This document shows positions 8,490 to 16,474 of a stretch of DNA of 64,000 bases, in pieces; the stretch's first letter is position 1, and each line of letters starts with the position of its first letter. Source of the stretch: Nocardia veterana NBRC 100344 (GTDB taxonomy: Bacteria > Actinomycetota > Actinomycetes > Mycobacteriales > Mycobacteriaceae). The notes under the pieces were generated by a model. It searched no databases. It was not told the origin of the DNA and worked only from the letters and a program-made list of their open reading frames with translations. A program made the position numbers and the translations under genes. The stretch is from NCBI RefSeq assembly GCF_000308855.1, contig NZ_BAGM01000209.1, positions 1-64,000 of the forward strand. Direction: 5' to 3'.

Positions 8490-10571
8490 TCAGGGGGTCA
8501 CGATGTCGAATTTCGGGTCCGGTGTATCGAGGACGGCTTTGAGCTGTTTCAGCGCGGCCGGGTTTCCCGAGATTGTGATATCACCGGATTTCCTTGCGCC
8601 GGCGATGTCCTCGCTGCCGGTCAGTACGGCCAGCAGTGTGGTGCGGGTCAGGGTGAGCGCGGTCTCGGCTGCGGGGCCACGAAAGTCCGGCGGGAGCACG
8701 TAGTGGATCAGTACGCCGTTGCGCAGTTCGGTGCGGTAGGTCTTGTGTTCGTCGGTGATCGTCCAGTCGATGATCAGGTGCAGGTCCCATGCTTTGGGTC
8801 CGTTGACGAGGAAGGCGACGGAGTCGAAGATCTGGTCGACGGTGAGTGCGGCCAGCATGCTGGGGGAGTTCGCTTTGGTGGGGGTGCCGAAGTTTCCGTT
8901 GCGCAGCTCGCGTGCTCCGGAGAGGTAGAAGTTGCGCCAGGTGGCGTTCTCGGATCCGTAGCCGAGCTGTTCGAATGCGGCGGCCTGCAACATCTTCGCG
9001 TTTCGATTGTCCGGGTCGGCGAAGATTACGTGGTTGACCAGTTGGACCACCCAGCGGTAATCGCCGTCGGAATATGCCTGCTGCGCCTTCTTCAGTGTCT
9101 CGTTCGCGCCACCCATCGCCGCCACGTAGCGTTTCGCGGCCTCGACCGGAGGGTGCTCCCACAGGTGTGCGGGATTGCCGTCGAACCAGCCCATATAGCG
9201 TTGATAGATCGCCTTCACGTCATGGCTGACCGATCCGTAGTAGCCGTGGTTGTACCACTTGGCTTCGAGTGCGGGCGGCATGTGCATCATCTCGGCGATC
9301 TCGGCCCCGACATAGCCCTGGTTGAGCAGCCGCAGTGTCTGGTCGTGCAGGTAGGCGTACGTATCACGGTGCAGTGACAGCCATTCGGTGATGTGAGCCG
9401 TACCCCACATCGGCCAGTGGTGCGAGGCGAATGCCACGTCGGTCTTGTCGGCGAACAGCGTGATCGCCTCGGTGAGGTACTGCGCCCAGACATGCGCGTC
9501 CCGGACCAGTGCGCCGCGCAGCGTCACCAGGTTGTGCAGGGTGTGAGTAGCGTTCTCGGCCATGCACAGTGCCCGGTGGTCGGGGAAGTAGAAGTTCATC
9601 TCCGACGGCGCTTCGGTGCCGGGGGTGATCTGGAAGACGATTCGGACGCCGTCGATCACCTCTTCCTGACCGGTGTGGGTGATGTCGCGGGTCGGGGCGA
9701 TGAGGCTCACCGTGCCGGTCGAGGTCGTCATGCCGAGTCCGGCGCCGACTTGGCCCTGCTCGCCGCGGGGGAGTGCGGCGCCGTACATGTAGGCCGAGCG
9801 GCGCGCCATCGCGGCGCCCGCGAAGATGTTCTCCGCCACGGCGTGTTCGAGGAAACCCTGGGGTGCCAGCACCGGTACCCGCCCGGCGGTGACGTCGTCC
9901 TGCGTCGTCACGCCCATGGCACCACCGAAATGGTCGACGTGGGAGTGGGTGTAGATAAGGCCCGTCACCGGCCGGTCGCCGCGATGCCGCCGATACAGTT
10001 CGAGCCCGGCTTTCGCGGTCTCGACGGAGATGAGGGGGTCGATCACGACGACTCCGCGGTCACCTTCGATCAGCGTCATATTCGACAGGTCCAGGCCGCG
10101 AACCTGATAGAGGCCCGGCGTCACCTCGTACAGCCCCTGTTTGACGACCAACTGTGACTGTCGCCAGAGGCTCGGGTGCACCGAGTTCGGACAGCCGCCC
10201 GCAAGGAATGCGTAGGAGTCGTTGTCCCACACGACATTCCCCTTGGCATCCTTGACGATCCCGGACTCCGGGGCCCCGATGAATCCGCGGTCGGCGTCGG
10301 CGAAATCGCTGGTATCGGAGAACGGCATCGTCTGCTGAACGCGCTTGTGCTGCTCGGTGATGGAGTCGCTCGGCCCGACCGGGGTTGTCGGAATGTCCGC
10401 CGACGAGGACGCGTCGGGGCTGTCGCAGCCCGCGACGGTGAGGCCGACCCCGGCCGCAGCCAGTGCCGCCGCGCCCACCCCGAATACGCTGCGCCGCGAC
10501 AGCCGAGGGCCGCCGCCTCCGTCCGAGTTACCGTGCTCCTCGTCCGACGTCACAGTGGCTCTCCCTTCCAC
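8490..10571 (-). CDS. Exported alkylsulfatase-type metallo-beta-lactamase hydrolase
   Basis: 693-residue protein of the linear alkyl sulfatase family (SdsA1/BDS1). A twin-arginine-like signal (SRRSVFG at 25-31) and lipobox LTVAGC (Cys49) predict export as a lipoprotein. The metallo-beta-lactamase domain carries THSHVDH (208-214), with a second metal region around MAENATHTLHN and a C-terminal SCP2-like domain typical of the family. Expected reaction: cleavage of primary or secondary alkyl sulfate esters to alcohol and sulfate. Divergent from a TetR gene with a palindromic operator between them, so repression relieved by substrate is likely. A GTG seven codons downstream (VTSDEE) is an alternative start. 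Confidence 0.88.
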   Translation of the reverse strand: MEGRATVTSDEEHGNSDGGGGPRLSRRSVFGVGAAALAAAGVGLTVAGCDSPDASSSADIPTTPVGPSDSITEQHKRVQQTMPFSDTSDFADADRGFIGAPESGIVKDAKGNVVWDNDSYAFLAGGCPNSVHPSLWRQSQLVVKQGLYEVTPGLYQVRGLDLSNMTLIEGDRGVVVIDPLISVETAKAGLELYRRHRGDRPVTGLIYTHSHVDHFGGAMGVTTQDDVTAGRVPVLAPQGFLEHAVAENIFAGAAMARRSAYMYGAALPRGEQGQVGAGLGMTTSTGTVSLIAPTRDITHTGQEEVIDGVRIVFQITPGTEAPSEMNFYFPDHRALCMAENATHTLHNLVTLRGALVRDAHVWAQYLTEAITLFADKTDVAFASHHWPMWGTAHITEWLSLHRDTYAYLHDQTLRLLNQGYVGAEIAEMMHMPPALEAKWYNHGYYGSVSHDVKAIYQRYMGWFDGNPAHLWEHPPVEAAKRYVAAMGGANETLKKAQQAYSDGDYRWVVQLVNHVIFADPDNRNAKMLQAAAFEQLGYGSENATWRNFYLSGARELRNGNFGTPTKANSPSMLAALTVDQIFDSVAFLVNGPKAWDLHLIIDWTITDEHKTYRTELRNGVLIHYVLPPDFRGPAAETALTLTRTTLLAVLTGSEDIAGARKSGDITISGNPAALKQLKAVLDTPDPKFDIVTP

Positions 10572-10659
10572 ATTCGACCGCCTCCGACAACCTCATCAGC
10601 TATCAACTGGCGACTCGACCATTGGGGCATGTTGGCTGGTACAAGAACGCAACCTACTC

Positions 10660-10682
10660 TTATTGCAGTGTCTATGCAATAA
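10660..10682. promoter_or_regulatory. TetR operator between alkylsulfatase and tetR
   Basis: Perfect inverted repeat with arms TTATTGCA and TGCAATAA separated by 7 bp. It ends 7 bp before the tetR ATG, sits in the alkylsulfatase promoter region, and is AT-rich against the GC-rich background. This geometry is typical of a TetR dimer site controlling both genes. Confidence 0.75.
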
Positions 10683-10689
10683 TAGCGAC

Positions 10690-11310
10690 ATGGCCAGCAA
10701 TCCGAGTGCAGGGGCATCCGGCGAGCGCGCCGGTGGGCGACGGCGCAACCCGCAACTGACCCGCCGAGCGATCATCGACGCCCTGCTGGCCGCGGTGCAC
10801 GAGGGCGACTACCTGCCGACCGCGAAGGCCATCGCTGCCCGCGCCGGTACCTCCGAGCGCAGCATCTTCGTCCACTTCCCCACACGGGAGGACCTGCTCA
10901 TCGCAGCCACCGACCAGCAATCGGAGTACGTGGAAGCGTTGGTGGCGCAGGTGGATTCGCAACTCCCGCTGGAGCAGAGGGTGGATGCGGTGGTGCGCCG
11001 GAGCGCGGCGGTCTATGCGCTGCAGCGTCGGCCCCGCCTGCTGGGCCTGCTCGAATCGCACAACATCGCGGCCGTCGACGCGCGAATGCGGTTGACCGAC
11101 GAGCGTCTTCGTGACGACCTCGCGCGAATCTTCGCGCCGGAACTCACCACCGGCGACGGCGTCGACGATCAGTTGCTCGATCTCCTCGACGCCACCGCCG
11201 GTTGGCCGCACCGCCATCACCTGGTCGAACGTCGCGGCCTGTCCGAGGCTGCCGCCTCCGCCGCGATCCGCCGGGGACTGCTCGCGCTTCTGACGGCGCG
11301 GTGCCTGTGA
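10690..11310 (+). CDS. TetR-family transcriptional regulator (probable alkylsulfatase repressor)
   Basis: 206-residue TetR protein. The N-terminal HTH is at about 25-70 (TAKAIAARAGTSERSIFVHFPTREDLL) with a variable helical ligand domain after. Divergently transcribed from the alkylsulfatase gene with the 8+8 bp palindrome just upstream, so it is inferred to repress both itself and the hydrolase. The ATG at 10690 was chosen because it puts the HTH near the N-terminus and leaves the operator in the 5' region. Ligand unknown, perhaps an alkyl sulfate or its fatty alcohol. Confidence 0.88.
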   Translation: MASNPSAGASGERAGGRRRNPQLTRRAIIDALLAAVHEGDYLPTAKAIAARAGTSERSIFVHFPTREDLLIAATDQQSEYVEALVAQVDSQLPLEQRVDAVVRRSAAVYALQRRPRLLGLLESHNIAAVDARMRLTDERLRDDLARIFAPELTTGDGVDDQLLDLLDATAGWPHRHHLVERRGLSEAAASAAIRRGLLALLTARCL

Positions 11311-11463
11311 CGGTGTGACCGACAGCGGGCGCTTGCCGTCGATACCGGAGGCGTTCGGTGGGCCGCGACTCGCCTCGAACACGCCGACGAGCCGGATCGG
11401 TTGTGGCAGCGCATCCTGTACTCGGCCGAGGCGGCGAAGATGTGGCGCGAAGGTCGTGACTGA
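11311..11463 (+). pseudogene. C-terminal gene remnant
   Basis: An open stretch of 50 codons ending in TGA with protein-like composition, including RWAATRLEHADEPDRLWQ followed by a helix rich in Ala/Glu/Trp. There is no start codon or ribosome site, and the frame is closed by a stop just upstream (11308-11310). It looks like the 3' end of a gene whose front was lost when the tetR-alkylsulfatase pair was inserted or rearranged. The family is not recognised. Confidence 0.35.
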
Positions 11464-11724
11464 AGCATCCCCTCGTGCCCCTCGCATGACCCCCGCCGAC
11501 AGCAGCGGTATCGAACTCGCGTCCCGCCGGCGACTCCGACGGCGCGCAGAAGTGGGTGGGCGCTCGTCATGGTCCGTCCGGGGCCGAGGGTTCGGCATCC
11601 GAGATCGCGGCTCGACCTTCCCCACTCTTTCGGGTGGACATCCGGATCCTGTGGATCACCGCCGTCGGCTCTTGCTGCCTACCGCGCGGGTGTGCTGTGT
11701 GTCGGAGATCGCCTTTGGCGATAA
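11464..11724. other. Non-coding stretch between gene remnant and MMPL operators
   Basis: About 260 bp with no convincing reading frame on either strand and no clear terminator. It separates the tetR/remnant region from the metal- or sulfur-responsive MMPL promoter. Confidence 0.4.
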
Positions 11725-11740
11725 ATACCCCTGGGGGTAT
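11725..11740. promoter_or_regulatory. CsoR/CstR-type operator, copy 1 (mmpL promoter)
   Basis: ATACCCCTGGGGGTAT: AT-flanked C4/G5 tracts typical of operators for CsoR/RcnR/CstR-family tetramers. The identical 16-mer recurs 35 bp downstream, and its reverse complement recurs upstream of the csoR-like gene. Confidence 0.78.
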
Positions 11741-11759
11741 TGTTGTGCTCGATCGCTAT

Positions 11760-11775
11760 ATACCCCTGGGGGTAT
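11760..11775. promoter_or_regulatory. CsoR/CstR-type operator, copy 2 (mmpL promoter)
   Basis: Second identical ATACCCCTGGGGGTAT, ending 15 bp before the mmpL ATG and so probably overlapping the transcription start or promoter. The last bases of the site overlap a five-codon frame (ATG at 11774) whose stop overlaps the mmpL start codon. Confidence 0.78.
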
Positions 11776-11790
11776 GAGAACGGAGATGTG

Positions 11791-13944
11791 ATGACCGAAT
11801 CAGTGGTGGTTCCACCACCGACATCCGGCACGCGGGGCCCCGGTGGAGCCTTGGGCAGACTGGGCGCCGCCATGGCCGGCCACACCCGGATCGTGTTCGG
11901 GGTCTGGCTGCTGGTGCTGGTGGCGCTCGGCGCCGCGGCGCCGAGCGTGTTCAACTCCCTCGCGGGCGCCGGCTGGCAGGCGAACGGGTCGGATTCGGTC
12001 CGGGTGCGCGAGCTGGCGCAGCAGCACTTCGGCGGCAACTCGTCGGCGGCGGTGCAGGTCGTGGTGCACTCCGACACCCGGACCGTCGAGAGTCCCGACG
12101 TGCAATCGGTGCTCGGCCGGATGACCGCGATCTTCGCCGGGGATTCCCGATTCGGCGAGGTGGTGGCGCCCCAGTCGGGGATGTCGATCAGCCCCGACGG
12201 ACACACCGGCATCCTCATCGCCGGCGCCGCGGCATCGACCGACGACATGGTGAAGGCGGTCGATGCGCACAAGGATGCGCTGACGGCGTTGTCCGGCAAC
12301 GGAATCGAGGTCTATCCCACCGGCGCGTCGGCGCTGTGGAGCGACTTCAACAAGGCCAATCACGATGCGATGCTGAAGGCCGAGATGTTCTCCTGGCCGG
12401 TGACCCTCGCCATCATGGTGGTCGCCTTCGGGTCACTGGTGGCGGCCGGACTGCCGTTGCTGCTCACCCTGGCCGGTTTGATCGCCTCGGCCGGTGGGCT
12501 GGTGCTGCTCAACCACGTGACGCCGATTTCGGTGTGGGCCATGAACTTCGCGATGATGTTCGCCCTCGCGCTGGGAATCGACTACGCCCTGTTCATCGTC
12601 GCCCGTTTCCGCGGCGCGCTCGCGGCGAGTTCCGATCCCCGCGCGGCGGTCGCCGAGACCATGAGCACGGCGGGTAAGGCCGTGGTGCTGTCCGGGCTGA
12701 CGGTGCTGGTGAGCTTGTCCGCGGTGCTGATCGTGCCGGCTCCGGCGGTGCGCACGATGGCCGTCGGGATCATGTTCGCCGTCGCGTTCGTGCTGCTGGC
12801 AACGCTGACCCTGTTGCCCGCCGCGCTGGGAGCGCTGGGTAGCCGGATCAATGCTGGATCGCTGCCTCGCATCGGCCGCCCGCATCATCGCTCACCGCGG
12901 TTCGCGGCCTGGGGCCGGATCCTGCACGACCGTCCGTGGCCGTTCGCGATCGCCGCACTGCTGGTCCTGGTCGCGCTCGCGGTCCCGGTGACCGGATTGA
13001 AGGTCGCGATGCCGTCTATCCAGGTCGTGCCCGCGGACGCGCCGGTTCGTCAGGGTTACGAACTGGTGCAGGCACAGATGGGTGAAGGCGCTCCCGGGAT
13101 GTTGCAGATCGTCGCGCCCGCAACGGAATCCGGCGCGGTGGCCGATGCCGCCTCGTCGGTCGAGGGCATCGCGATGGTCACCCCGCCACAACCTGCCCGC
13201 GACGGAAGCGGGCTGGCGATGATGCAGGCGCTGCCGAACGTCGACCCGTCCGACGCGCGGATGAGCGCGGTCCTCGATCACCTGCGAGACCGGCTACCGG
13301 CCGGAGCGCTGGTCGGCGGTGCGCCCGCGGAGAATCTGGATCTGCAACACGCCCTGAACGACTACTTCCCGATCATCGTGGGAATCATCCTGGTGCTCGG
13401 CTTCGCCCTGCTACTGGTGGCATTGCAGGCTCCGCTGATCGCGGCGCTGGGGACGGTGGTGAGTCTGCTGTCGACCGCAGCCGCGTTCGGAGTGGCGAAA
13501 CTGATCTTCCAGGACGGGCACGGTGCGGGACTGCTCGGTTTCAGCCCGCAGGGATTCCTCGACGGCTGGGGCCCGGTGTTCTTCTTCGCGATGATCTTCG
13601 CCATCGCGATGGACTACACGGTATTCCTGCTGGCGACGGCGAAAGAGCACTACGAGCGCTCCGGCGATCCGAGTCACGCCCTGGTGGACGGACTGGCCCA
13701 TTCGGGCCGGGTGATCTTCGCCGCCGCGGCGGTCATGGTGGCGGTGTTCTTCACCTTCGCGCTGGCCGATCCGCTGCCGCCGAAGGAGATGGGCATCATC
13801 CTCGGTGTGGCCGTGCTGCTGGACGCCGCCGCGGTGCGACTGGTGTTGTTGCCGGTCCTGTTGCGGCTGACCGGACATCGCGCCTGGGCATCACCGCGAT
13901 GGTTGCGCCGGATTCTGCCGTCGACCAGCTTCGCGCATGACTGA
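11791..13944 (+). CDS. MMPL/RND-family transporter
   Basis: 717-residue inner-membrane transporter of the MMPL group (RND superfamily). One helix near 30-50, a periplasmic loop (about 55-195), a helix bundle with a sterol-sensing-like segment (about 197-365), another loop (about 415-535) and a second bundle (about 540-700). The duplicated pattern NFAMMFALALGIDYALFI and FFAMIFAIAMDYTVFLL marks the proton-relay helices. Members export lipids, siderophores or drugs, or take up heme. Two CsoR/CstR-type operators in the promoter and a csoR-like gene next door imply control by copper or reactive sulfur, unusual for MMPL. Start chosen at ATG 11791, with ACGGAG upstream. Confidence 0.88.
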   Translation: MTESVVVPPPTSGTRGPGGALGRLGAAMAGHTRIVFGVWLLVLVALGAAAPSVFNSLAGAGWQANGSDSVRVRELAQQHFGGNSSAAVQVVVHSDTRTVESPDVQSVLGRMTAIFAGDSRFGEVVAPQSGMSISPDGHTGILIAGAAASTDDMVKAVDAHKDALTALSGNGIEVYPTGASALWSDFNKANHDAMLKAEMFSWPVTLAIMVVAFGSLVAAGLPLLLTLAGLIASAGGLVLLNHVTPISVWAMNFAMMFALALGIDYALFIVARFRGALAASSDPRAAVAETMSTAGKAVVLSGLTVLVSLSAVLIVPAPAVRTMAVGIMFAVAFVLLATLTLLPAALGALGSRINAGSLPRIGRPHHRSPRFAAWGRILHDRPWPFAIAALLVLVALAVPVTGLKVAMPSIQVVPADAPVRQGYELVQAQMGEGAPGMLQIVAPATESGAVADAASSVEGIAMVTPPQPARDGSGLAMMQALPNVDPSDARMSAVLDHLRDRLPAGALVGGAPAENLDLQHALNDYFPIIVGIILVLGFALLLVALQAPLIAALGTVVSLLSTAAAFGVAKLIFQDGHGAGLLGFSPQGFLDGWGPVFFFAMIFAIAMDYTVFLLATAKEHYERSGDPSHALVDGLAHSGRVIFAAAAVMVAVFFTFALADPLPPKEMGIILGVAVLLDAAAVRLVLLPVLLRLTGHRAWASPRWLRRILPSTSFAHD

Positions 13945-13961
13945 CGCCACAACCCTCCGGC

Positions 13962-13977
13962 ATACCCCCAGGGGTAT
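13962..13977. promoter_or_regulatory. CsoR/CstR-type operator, copy 3 (csoR-like promoter)
   Basis: ATACCCCCAGGGGTAT, the reverse complement of the two mmpL-promoter sites. It lies 34 bp before the start of the csoR-like gene and indicates autoregulation of the regulator and its downstream genes. Confidence 0.78.
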
Positions 13978-14011
13978 GCTGGAGGGGTAGGCGACGAGAG
14001 GACGGACAGCC

Positions 14012-14281
14012 ATGGTCGGCAACGAGGAAACGATCGCACAGGTACTCAACCGGTTGCGCCGCGCCCAGGGGCAACTGGGCGGTGTGATCGCCATGATCGA
14101 GCAGGGACGCGACTGCAAGGACGTGGTCACCCAGCTCGCGGCGGTGTCGCGGGCCCTGGACCGGGCCGGATTCAAGATCGTCGCGACCGGCCTGCGCGAA
14201 TGCCTCACCGGCGAGAGCGCCGACGGCGCCGAACCGATGAGCGAAGCCGAACTCGAGAAACTGTTTCTCGCCCTCGCCTGA
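14012..14281 (+). CDS. CsoR/CstR-family (DUF156) repressor
   Basis: 89-residue all-helical DUF156 repressor. Copper-sensing CsoR proteins use a Cys-His-Cys triad. Here Cys35 (RDCKDV) and Cys64 (GLREC) are present, but the His four residues before the second Cys is Gly60. This Cys/Cys-without-His pattern is that of persulfide-sensing CstR rather than copper-binding CsoR. Three AT-C4-5/G4-5-AT palindromes in the neighbourhood are the expected binding sites. Probably represses mmpL and the csoR-DUF2892-DUF302 unit. Whether it senses sulfane sulfur, Cu(I) or another signal needs biochemistry. Confidence 0.88.
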   Translation: MVGNEETIAQVLNRLRRAQGQLGGVIAMIEQGRDCKDVVTQLAAVSRALDRAGFKIVATGLRECLTGESADGAEPMSEAELEKLFLALA

Positions 14282-14317
14282 AACGCGAAGGCGCCCAACC
14301 GATCCGGAAGTGAACGC

Positions 14318-14560
14318 ATGCCGAACCTCCCTCGTCACCAGGGCTGGTCCATCGCCCGCGTCGTACCGCTGCTGGCCGGCACCATCGTGCTGATCAGTGT
14401 GGTCGCGGCCGCGGCATGGTCGGGCTGGTGGCTCGTTCTCACCGGGTTCGTCGGCGCGAATCTGCTGCTGTACGGCGTGGCGGGCTGGTGCCCGGCGACC
14501 CTGCTGCTGCGGCGGCTGGGCCTGCCGGTCACGGCCGGTTGCGCCGTCTCACGAACCTGA
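14318..14560 (+). CDS. DUF2892 (YgaP-type) small membrane protein
   Basis: 80-residue protein with two hydrophobic helices (about 18-36 and 40-56), ending in WCPATLLLRRLGLPV, the conserved tail of DUF2892 domains. DUF2892 segments are fused to or encoded beside rhodaneses and often appear in CstR-controlled sulfide/persulfide operons, which fits the Cys/Cys regulator upstream. It follows the csoR-like gene by 36 bp and precedes the DUF302 gene by 27 bp, so co-transcription is likely. Confidence 0.78.
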   Translation: MPNLPRHQGWSIARVVPLLAGTIVLISVVAAAAWSGWWLVLTGFVGANLLLYGVAGWCPATLLLRRLGLPVTAGCAVSRT

Positions 14561-14587
14561 CCCACCATCGACAGAAAGCGGGCAACC

Positions 14588-14992
14588 ATGAATCTGGCGA
14601 TTTCCACCACCCTGCACACCGAACGGTTCGACGACGCGGTGCAACGGACGCGGGCCGCGCTCGCCGAGCAGGGTTTCGGAGTGCTGACCGAGATCGATAT
14701 GGCCGCGACCCTGAAGGCCAAACTCGGCGAGGACATGGAGGACTACCTCATCCTCGGGGCGTGCAACCCGCCGCTGGCACATCGCGCGGTCGGCGTCGAC
14801 CGCCGCATCGGATTGCTGTTGCCCTGCAACGTGATCGTGCGCCGCGACCCCGACGATGCGGGCGCCGTCATCGTCGAAGCGATGGATCCCGAGGTCATGG
14901 TGCAGGTCACCGGCGACGCGGACCTGCAACCGATCGCGACCGAGGCCGCGGCGAAACTCCGCGGCGCCATCGACGCTCTCACCGCGGACTGA
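14588..14992 (+). CDS. DUF302 protein
   Basis: 134-residue DUF302 protein. Motifs include VLTEIDMAATLKAKLGEDM, YLILGACNPPLAHRAV and LLLPCNVIVRRD. The family has no established activity; it is found with sulfur/metal-stress genes and resembles small soluble redox-linked domains. Two Cys residues (in GACNPP and LPCNV) are conserved in the family. Probably the last gene of the csoR-DUF2892-DUF302 unit; a 16-bp palindrome lies just downstream. Confidence 0.83.
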   Translation: MNLAISTTLHTERFDDAVQRTRAALAEQGFGVLTEIDMAATLKAKLGEDMEDYLILGACNPPLAHRAVGVDRRIGLLLPCNVIVRRDPDDAGAVIVEAMDPEVMVQVTGDADLQPIATEAAAKLRGAIDALTAD

Positions 14993-15009
14993 CGGCGTCG
15001 GATCGGCGG

Positions 15010-15025
15010 CCGGCGGTACCGCCGG
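15010..15025. terminator. Possible terminator palindrome after DUF302
   Basis: Perfect 16-bp palindrome CCGGCGGTACCGCCGG starting 18 bp after the DUF302 stop. It could fold as a short GC hairpin, but no T-tract follows, so termination activity is uncertain; in such a GC-rich region it could also be chance. Confidence 0.3.
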
Positions 15026-15142
15026 ACCGGGAGGCCGGGCAGCGACCGGCTCCGAGCGGCAGCCGGCGTGGTGGAGCACTGGTCGTGCCGGTGCCACGCG
15101 TCCGGCAGGCGCTCTTGCTGGGGCTTCGTTATCGTCGGGCAC

Positions 15143-16393
15143 ATGGATTCCGAGGCGCCCACCGAGCTGCGTCGTCGGCTCGGGCTGGGCGATGCGGTGG
15201 TGATCGGGCTCGGTTCGATGATCGGCGCCGGCATCTTCGCCGCGCTCGGTCCGGCCGCCGCCGCGGCCGGATCGGGATTGTTGATCGGCTTGGCGGTAGC
15301 GGCTGTCGTCGCCTACTGCAACGCCACGTCCTCGGCCCGGCTGGCCGCCCGGTATCCGGCCTCCGGGGGCACCTACGTCTACGGCCGCGAACGGCTGGGT
15401 GAGTTCTGGGGATATCTGGCCGGCTGGGCGTTCGTCGTCGGGAAGACCGCCTCCTGTGCGGCGATGGCGCTCACGGTCGGTGTCTACGCCTGGCCCGATC
15501 ACGCGCACGCGGTGGCGGTCGCCGCGGTGGTCGCGCTCACCGCGGTGAATTACTGTGGCGTGCAGAAATCGGCGCGCCTGACCCGGATCATCGTCGCGGT
15601 GGTATCGGCCGTGCTGGCTGCCGTGGTCGTCGCGGCCTTCGCGGGCTCGGCCGCCGACGCCGGCCGGCTGGCGATCGGCGGTGACACGTCGGTTCGCGGG
15701 ATTCTGCAAGCCGCCGGGCTGTTGTTCTTCGCGTTCGCCGGCTACGCCCGCATTGCCACCCTCGGTGCGGAGGTCCGTGACCCCGCCCGCACCATTCCCC
15801 GCGCGATCCCGCTGGCGCTCGGCATCGCCCTGGCCGTGTACGCGGTGGTCGCCGTCGCGGCGCTGCTGGTGCTCGGTCCGCATCAATTGGCTTCGGCCGC
15901 AGCGCCGCTGGCCGATATGGTGCGCGCGGCGGGCCGGCCCGAACTGGTGCCGGTGGTGCGCGCCGGGGCCGCCGTCGCGGCGCTCGGCTCACTGCTGGCG
16001 TTGCTCCTCGGGGTCTCGCGCACGACCTTCGCCATGGCCCGGGATCGGCATCTGCCGCACCGGCTGGCCGCGGTCCATCCACGTTTCGCCATCCCGCACC
16101 GAGCCGAACTGGTGGTCGGCACGGTCGTGGCGGTACTCGCGGCGAGTGCCGATATCCGTGCCGCGATCGGGTTCTCGTCCTTCGCGGTGCTCGGCTACTA
16201 CGCCGTCGCGAACGCCTCGGCCTGGACGCTGACGGCGGCGGAAGGCAGACCGCCGCGCCTGATCCCGGTGCTGGGCGTCGCCGGGTGCGCGGTGCTGGCT
16301 TGCACCCTCCCGCTCACCTCGGTGGTCTCGGGAGTGGTCGTGCTGGCGATCGGTGCGACGATCTATGCCGTGCGGCGGCCTCGCCCGCAGTAG
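15143..16393 (+). CDS. APC-family amino acid permease
   Basis: 416-residue membrane protein with about 12 hydrophobic segments. The first helix carries GLGSMIGAGIFAALGPAAAAAG, the substrate/Na+-site signature of APC transporters, and helix 6 carries FFAFAGYARIATLGAEVRDPARTIPRAI. Likely a proton-coupled amino acid or amine importer or exchanger; the substrate is unknown. The ATG at 15143 (MDSEAPTEL) was chosen because the APC homology starts directly after. It converges on the second acg gene, with 81 bp between stops. Confidence 0.88.
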   Translation: MDSEAPTELRRRLGLGDAVVIGLGSMIGAGIFAALGPAAAAAGSGLLIGLAVAAVVAYCNATSSARLAARYPASGGTYVYGRERLGEFWGYLAGWAFVVGKTASCAAMALTVGVYAWPDHAHAVAVAAVVALTAVNYCGVQKSARLTRIIVAVVSAVLAAVVVAAFAGSAADAGRLAIGGDTSVRGILQAAGLLFFAFAGYARIATLGAEVRDPARTIPRAIPLALGIALAVYAVVAVAALLVLGPHQLASAAAPLADMVRAAGRPELVPVVRAGAAVAALGSLLALLLGVSRTTFAMARDRHLPHRLAAVHPRFAIPHRAELVVGTVVAVLAASADIRAAIGFSSFAVLGYYAVANASAWTLTAAEGRPPRLIPVLGVAGCAVLACTLPLTSVVSGVVVLAIGATIYAVRRPRPQ

Positions 16394-16474
16394 CGCCGCC
16401 TGGACGTTCGGTCACGGGTCAGCACTGTGCCGCCCGGGTGCGGGTCGGCGGCGATTCTCCTCCTGCGGTTCCGG

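Noticed and set aside
16429..16452. GCCGCC/GGCGGC hairpin between the permease and acg2 genes
   Set aside because: A six-bp stem with a 12-nt loop and no T-tract is expected by chance in this base composition.
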